Shown here piece by piece: positions 60,741 through 64,000 of a DNA stretch of 64,000 bases. The notes beneath the pieces are model-generated. The model was not told the origin of the DNA. It did not search any database and worked only from the letters and a program-made list of their open reading frames with translations. Both the position numbers and the translations under genes were made by a program. The DNA is from RGIG3701 sp030530205 (GTDB lineage Bacteria > Planctomycetota > Planctomycetia > Pirellulales > Thermoguttaceae). Every line of letters begins with the position of its first letter. Position 1 is the first letter of the stretch. Location of the stretch: NCBI GenBank assembly GCA_030530205.1, contig JAUMVK010000018.1, forward strand, positions 9,966 through 73,965, written 5' to 3'.

Positions 60741-62045
60741 ATGATGAACCGCAGAAACTTCAACCGTTCCTTCCTCCTCACCTCCGCGGCCCTTTGCTTC
60801 CGTCCCACCGTGATCTTCGCGGCGGAAAGCGCAGGCTGGACCCCGACCTTCGAAAAGTCCGAAACGTTCACCGAACGCCAGCTCGACTGGTACACGCACG
60901 GCTCCGACCCGGCCTGGGGCGCGAAAGACCCGAATCAGAAAGACTCGTTTGCCGTCCTTCATCCGAAAGACGGGGATGCGCAGGGGCGGCCGCTTTACGT
61001 CGTGCTTCACTCGGCCGGCCATGACGTTCATTCGTGCCTGGAATGTACGAAATCGCCGGGAAACCACGACATTTACCACGCTCCGGCCGAGTTCTACGCC
61101 CTGTACGTGGACTGCCGCGCCAACATGGTGGACTGGTGGTGGGGCGGTCTGAGCGCCAAAGAAGCCGTGAACGATGGAAACCGCGCAAAGGCCGGCTTCG
61201 CGCTTTCCCCATGCGAGAAACGCGTCATGGCGACCGTTGCGTGGACCATTCATAAGTACGGGATCGACCCGAATCGCGTCTATTTGTGCGGGAATTCAAT
61301 GGGTGGAAGTGGTACGCTCGGCCTCGGCCTGCGTCACGGCGACGTTTTTGCCGCGATCAAGGCGAACGTTCCGGCAGGAGTCCTGCACGCCGCGTCCCGA
61401 ATGGCCTTCCGTGACGAAAACGGCGACGAGATCCCGTACGAAAAGGTCCCGTTTGATCAGATCCCGGAGCCGCCGGTCTGCATCGATTACTCGGCCCCGA
61501 ACGACGGTTGGTCGGCCCAGCACGAAATTCTGTTTGACGGGATGAAGCGCTGCAAGTACCCGCTCATGGCGTACTGGGGAAATTTCGGCCACGCGAACAA
61601 TACGGCGCAGATTTGCCAGGTGAACGACCTGATCGAGTCGTTCCCGTGGACAGAGATCCGCAAAAATGCCGCGTACCCGGTCTTCACGAACGCCGCGTGC
61701 GACTCGAAGATCCCGTGGCCAGACCGCGAGCAGGCCAAAGACCCGGGGCAGGTGAACGCTTTCTTCCGCTGGGAAAATGTGACCGATTCGGCCCAAAAAT
61801 TCGAGATGGATCTCTGGCTCATCCCGAGCGACGAGCTGAACTCGCACGTTTTCACGGTCCCGAAAGAGACCACGGCCGATGTTTCCCTGCGCCGGCTTCA
61901 AGCGTTCAAACTCGCCCCGAATCAGACGGTCCGGTGGAAGTTTGGCGCCGTATCGGGCACGGCCAAAACCGACCAGTTCGGTCTTTTGACCCTTCCGAAG
62001 CTGAAAATCACCGACCAGAAAACCCGCCTGGTGATCGTAAAATAA
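60741..62045 (+). CDS. Exported alpha/beta hydrolase (prolyl-oligopeptidase/PHB-depolymerase-like)
   Basis: 434 residues with MMNRRNFNRSFLLTSAALCF, a Tat-like leader (RRNF). Nucleophile candidate S186 in YLCGNSMGGSG, oxyanion-side VVLHSAGHD, and a histidine in YWGNFGHANNT. The C-terminal 100 residues form a separate beta-rich module (FEMDLWLIPSDELNSHVF). Likely an extracytoplasmic esterase or peptidase; substrate unknown. No obvious ribosome-binding site; either of the first two ATGs could be used. Followed after 57 bp by a sialidase-family gene. Confidence 0.72.
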   Translation: MMNRRNFNRSFLLTSAALCFRPTVIFAAESAGWTPTFEKSETFTERQLDWYTHGSDPAWGAKDPNQKDSFAVLHPKDGDAQGRPLYVVLHSAGHDVHSCLECTKSPGNHDIYHAPAEFYALYVDCRANMVDWWWGGLSAKEAVNDGNRAKAGFALSPCEKRVMATVAWTIHKYGIDPNRVYLCGNSMGGSGTLGLGLRHGDVFAAIKANVPAGVLHAASRMAFRDENGDEIPYEKVPFDQIPEPPVCIDYSAPNDGWSAQHEILFDGMKRCKYPLMAYWGNFGHANNTAQICQVNDLIESFPWTEIRKNAAYPVFTNAACDSKIPWPDREQAKDPGQVNAFFRWENVTDSAQKFEMDLWLIPSDELNSHVFTVPKETTADVSLRRLQAFKLAPNQTVRWKFGAVSGTAKTDQFGLLTLPKLKITDQKTRLVIVK

Positions 62046-62102
62046 ATTCATCCCAAGAGTCCTCAACTGAGACCGTAAAACCATTTTTTATTAAAGGAGT
62101 AC

Positions 62103-63191
62103 ATGATGCCCCGCCTTCCAATCCTGATTCTGCTTCTTGGAGCTTTCGTTTTCCCGCTGACGGTTCAGGGGGAAGAACTTAAAATCGAGCGTGAAATCAT
62201 TTTGAACCTTTCCCCCGGCAAGGATAATCCGCGCAACAGCGAGGGGGATTTCGTCCGCCTCAAGGATGGCCGGATCATGTATGTTTTCTCGCAGTACTTT
62301 GGCGACTCTTCAAGCGACGACGCGCACGCCAATCTGGCCGTGATGTACTCCTCGGACGAGGGAAAAACCTGGACGAAGCCCGAAATTATGGTCCGCATGA
62401 AGGAGGGGCTGAACCTGATGTCGGTCTCGCTCCTGCGTTTGCGTGACGAACGGATCGCGTTCATGTACCTGCGCAAATTAACGCCGTACGACTGCCGCCC
62501 GCTGATCTGCTTCTCCTCCGACGAGGGCAAAACCTGGACCGACCCGGTCTGCGCGATCGACGAGGAGGAATATTTCGTCGTGAACAATGCGCGGCTTGTG
62601 GAACTTGGGGACGGCACGCTGATCATTCCGGCCTGCCTGCACAAGAAGCTCAGCAAAGGGCGTGACTACAAAGGTCAGGCAAAATGTTTCATCTCGAAAG
62701 ACGGTGGAAAGACGTGGCACTCCGGGAAGTTCGCCAAAAAAGAAGACAAAGAACTGATCTTCCAGGAACCCGGCGTCGTGCAGCTCGCGGACGGGTCGCT
62801 CTTCATGTATATGCGTACCGGCTCGGGGACTCAATACGGCTGCAAGTCCACCGACGGCGGTGAGACGTGGACGAAACCCGGGCCGACCCAGTTCATTTCG
62901 CCGTGTTCGCCGCTGCTCATTCGCCCGATCCCCGGGACGGAAAACTTCCTGGCGGTCTGGAACTGCGATCCGGAAGTGCGCAACCCGCTGACGATCGCAT
63001 TGCTGGACGAGAAATTGAATATTGTGCGTCAAACGACGCTCGATGAATCAGAAGAAGATCAGCCGCGGTGCTTCTGTTACCCGGCCATTCTCGCACTGAA
63101 CGAGAAAGAGTTCCTCATCTCCTACTGCGCGGGCGAAATGCCGATCTACGGGCTGGAAAACACGAGGATCGTGAAGGTGAAACTGAAGTAG
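62103..63191 (+). CDS. Secreted sialidase-family (BNR/Asp-box) protein (second)
   Basis: 362 residues with signal peptide (MMPRLPILILLLGAFVFPLT). Four Asp boxes: SSDEGKTWTKP, SSDEGKTWTDP, SKDGGKTWH and STDGGETWT. The FIP-like arginine region may be RNSEGDFVRLKDGRI. The enzyme class is exo-sialidase or another beta-propeller hydrolase. AAAGGAG precedes either of two adjacent ATGs (62103 or 62106); the second has better spacing. The protein differs in order of boxes from the 14.07-kb sialidase and is not a recent duplicate. Confidence 0.78.
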   Translation: MMPRLPILILLLGAFVFPLTVQGEELKIEREIILNLSPGKDNPRNSEGDFVRLKDGRIMYVFSQYFGDSSSDDAHANLAVMYSSDEGKTWTKPEIMVRMKEGLNLMSVSLLRLRDERIAFMYLRKLTPYDCRPLICFSSDEGKTWTDPVCAIDEEEYFVVNNARLVELGDGTLIIPACLHKKLSKGRDYKGQAKCFISKDGGKTWHSGKFAKKEDKELIFQEPGVVQLADGSLFMYMRTGSGTQYGCKSTDGGETWTKPGPTQFISPCSPLLIRPIPGTENFLAVWNCDPEVRNPLTIALLDEKLNIVRQTTLDESEEDQPRCFCYPAILALNEKEFLISYCAGEMPIYGLENTRIVKVKLK

Positions 63192-63228
63192 CACTTGCGT
63201 GGACGACGCTTCCAGACCTGGTAATGGG

Positions 63229-63263
63229 ACCGTTTCATCTCGTGTTTTACGAGGTGAAACGGT
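63229..63263 (+). terminator. Strong hairpin after the sialidase gene
   Basis: ACCGTTTCATCTCGT pairs with ACGAGGTGAAACGGT (one G-T), loop GTTTT; followed by GTATGGTTTT. Probable terminator, T-run imperfect. Confidence 0.5.
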
Positions 63264-63414
63264 GTATGGTTTTGCATAGATCAGATTATATATAGGACAG
63301 TTGAGGAAGTGACAGGACTGTCGCGGGAGCTGTTGTAATCCTTATCCGATGATAGTAATTATAGCCAGATAATTCAGGTTCTCAAGTTGGCTGGTCTTTA
63401 ATCCTTTGGGCTCT

Positions 63415-63720
63415 CATCGGGTAACCGCATACCGGAAAAATAATTAAAACGCGGGCAGGTTCAGTATATGTTGTTTTAACTCACGCGGAGATGCGGAGCC
63501 GCGGAGTTTTATGGTTGAGAAGGTTTAGGCCCAGTATAGCAGTTGACAATTCGCGCTTGCCCATTCTCTAATCCTCCGCGTTTCCGTATCTCCGCGTGAG
63601 ATCAGAAAGGGGCGTCAGTGATGTTTCTAAGCAGCAAAGGACGTAAAGAGTTTTCTTGTCACAGATCAACTTAAAATACTTTTGTTTGGCTGGCTTGATT
63701 GGAACAACAAAAATCAGGAC
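63415..63720. repeat. Composite remnant of the 27.9/29.95-kb elements
   Basis: Left end CATCGGGTAACCGCATACCG matches the terminus at 29954; a CTCACGCGGAG palindrome follows (63480-63600), then AGCAAAGGACGTAAAGAG (degenerate GCCGCAAAG module) and TTGATTGGAACAACAA, the reverse complement of the tandem-unit junction near 28.2 kb. A CACTTGTCGG motif follows at about 63800. Confidence 0.75.
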
Positions 63721-63820
63721 GACGACGCGCCAGGATTATGGTTTTCTCGGTGAAAAATACTTCAAGCTAAAAATCTTTGGGAGCAAAAGGGACGGTATGC
63801 ACTTGTCGGATGAAGCAAAA

Positions 63821-63895
63821 AAATCCGTTTAGTACGTGACGCTTTCCCGGGCGCTCAATGATACATTATAAACCCGGGCAAGTTAACTTCGTACT
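63821..63895. repeat. Inverted repeat with AATCCGTTTAGTACG arms
   Basis: AATCCGTTTAGTACG at the left and CGTACTAAACGGATT at the right, perfect 15-bp arms about 45 bp apart, with CCCGGG near each inner side. No ORF. It is unlike the other families. Confidence 0.7.
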
Positions 63896-63957
63896 AAACG
63901 GATTGTTTGACATGGCTATTAGTTAAGTGTTAGAACGATAACTCTTTGCGCCGATTC

Positions 63958-64000
63958 TCAAAAATCGTCGTAACCGCCGTCATCGTAACCACCATCGTCG
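63958..64000 (-). CDS. C-terminus of a protein with Asp/Gly/Tyr tail, 5' part outside the window
   Basis: On the minus strand the reading frame gives DDGGYDDGGYDDF followed by TGA at 63960-63958. The repeated GGYDD pattern is typical of an acidic, flexible tail on RNA-binding or chaperone-like proteins, but only 13 codons are visible, so no family can be named. Confidence 0.45.
   Translation of the reverse strand, partial: DDGGYDDGGYDDF

Overview
The window most resembles a Planctomycetota chromosome, probably from an anaerobic, polysaccharide-degrading lineage; this is inferred from gene content, since no rRNA is present. The pointers are: several secreted Gfo/Idh/MocA oxidoreductases and hydrolases with twin-arginine (Tat) leaders; a beta-strand-repeat surface protein ending in a PEP-CTERM tag; membrane-anchored or secreted leucine-rich-type proteins, one with the 'LGG..YDY' segment common in planctomycetes; a pyrophosphate-dependent phosphofructokinase; an SSS sugar symporter; and sialidase/GH-type secreted enzymes. 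Kiritimatiellota or Lentisphaerota share some of these traits and are not excluded. No tRNA, rRNA, CRISPR array, integrase or transposase was recognised.

Layout. 1-9.2 kb: a partial secreted protein, an M24 peptidase, a lid-less Hsp70 overlapping mnmE, a Tat-exported GH5-like enzyme and PPi-PFK. 9.6-17.1 kb: a secreted carbohydrate-active region (toroid-type protein, SDR, GH16-like protein, DUF1294, sialidase) facing a SLOG protein and a Gfo/Idh/MocA enzyme. 17.3-24.8 kb: a minus-strand run from the PEP-CTERM beta-repeat protein through a large secreted protein into small AT-richer membrane proteins. 25-27.8 kb: secreted esterase-like hydrolase, HD hydrolase, ankyrin protein. 27.9-28.7 kb: a tandemly triplicated non-coding element. 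28.7-35.4 kb: clan GH-L-like secreted enzyme, SSS symporter and two LRR proteins. 35.6-37.6 kb: cysteine-synthase-like enzyme and UxuA-like mannonate dehydratase. 37.7-42.6 kb: the core rpsB-tsf-pyrH-frr operon followed by an RsuA/RluB-type pseudouridine synthase. 42.7-50.8 kb: SDR, PDZ protein, two Tat-exported oxidoreductases, prepilin peptidase, shikimate kinase and PrsW. 51.1-55.9 kb: a zinc-uptake cluster (ZnuA, ZnuC, two unrelated genes, ZnuB). 56.1-63.2 kb: two secreted alpha/beta hydrolases, a NIPSNAP-like Tat protein and a second sialidase, with an AT-rich island of orphan genes. The right edge holds repeat remnants and the acidic C-terminus of another gene.

The genes fit a lifestyle of exporting hydrolases and oxidoreductases that process host or plant glycans, importing sugars by Na+ symport, and channelling hexuronates (UxuA) and hexoses (PPi-PFK) into central metabolism.

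The most unusual content is non-coding. Many intergenic spaces carry palindromic elements built from interchangeable modules: inner hairpins whose stems co-vary between copies, wrapped in outer arms made of short repeated words such as GAATAACGAATAATGA or GGAGTGAGGAGT. One element is nested (56.0 kb), one is an array of three direct plus three inverted hairpin units (60.4 kb), one is triplicated in tandem (27.9 kb), and one has about 30-bp terminal inverted repeats (29.95 kb). Three sit inside the rpsB-tsf-pyrH-frr region. All calls are from reading the sequence; no database search was run.
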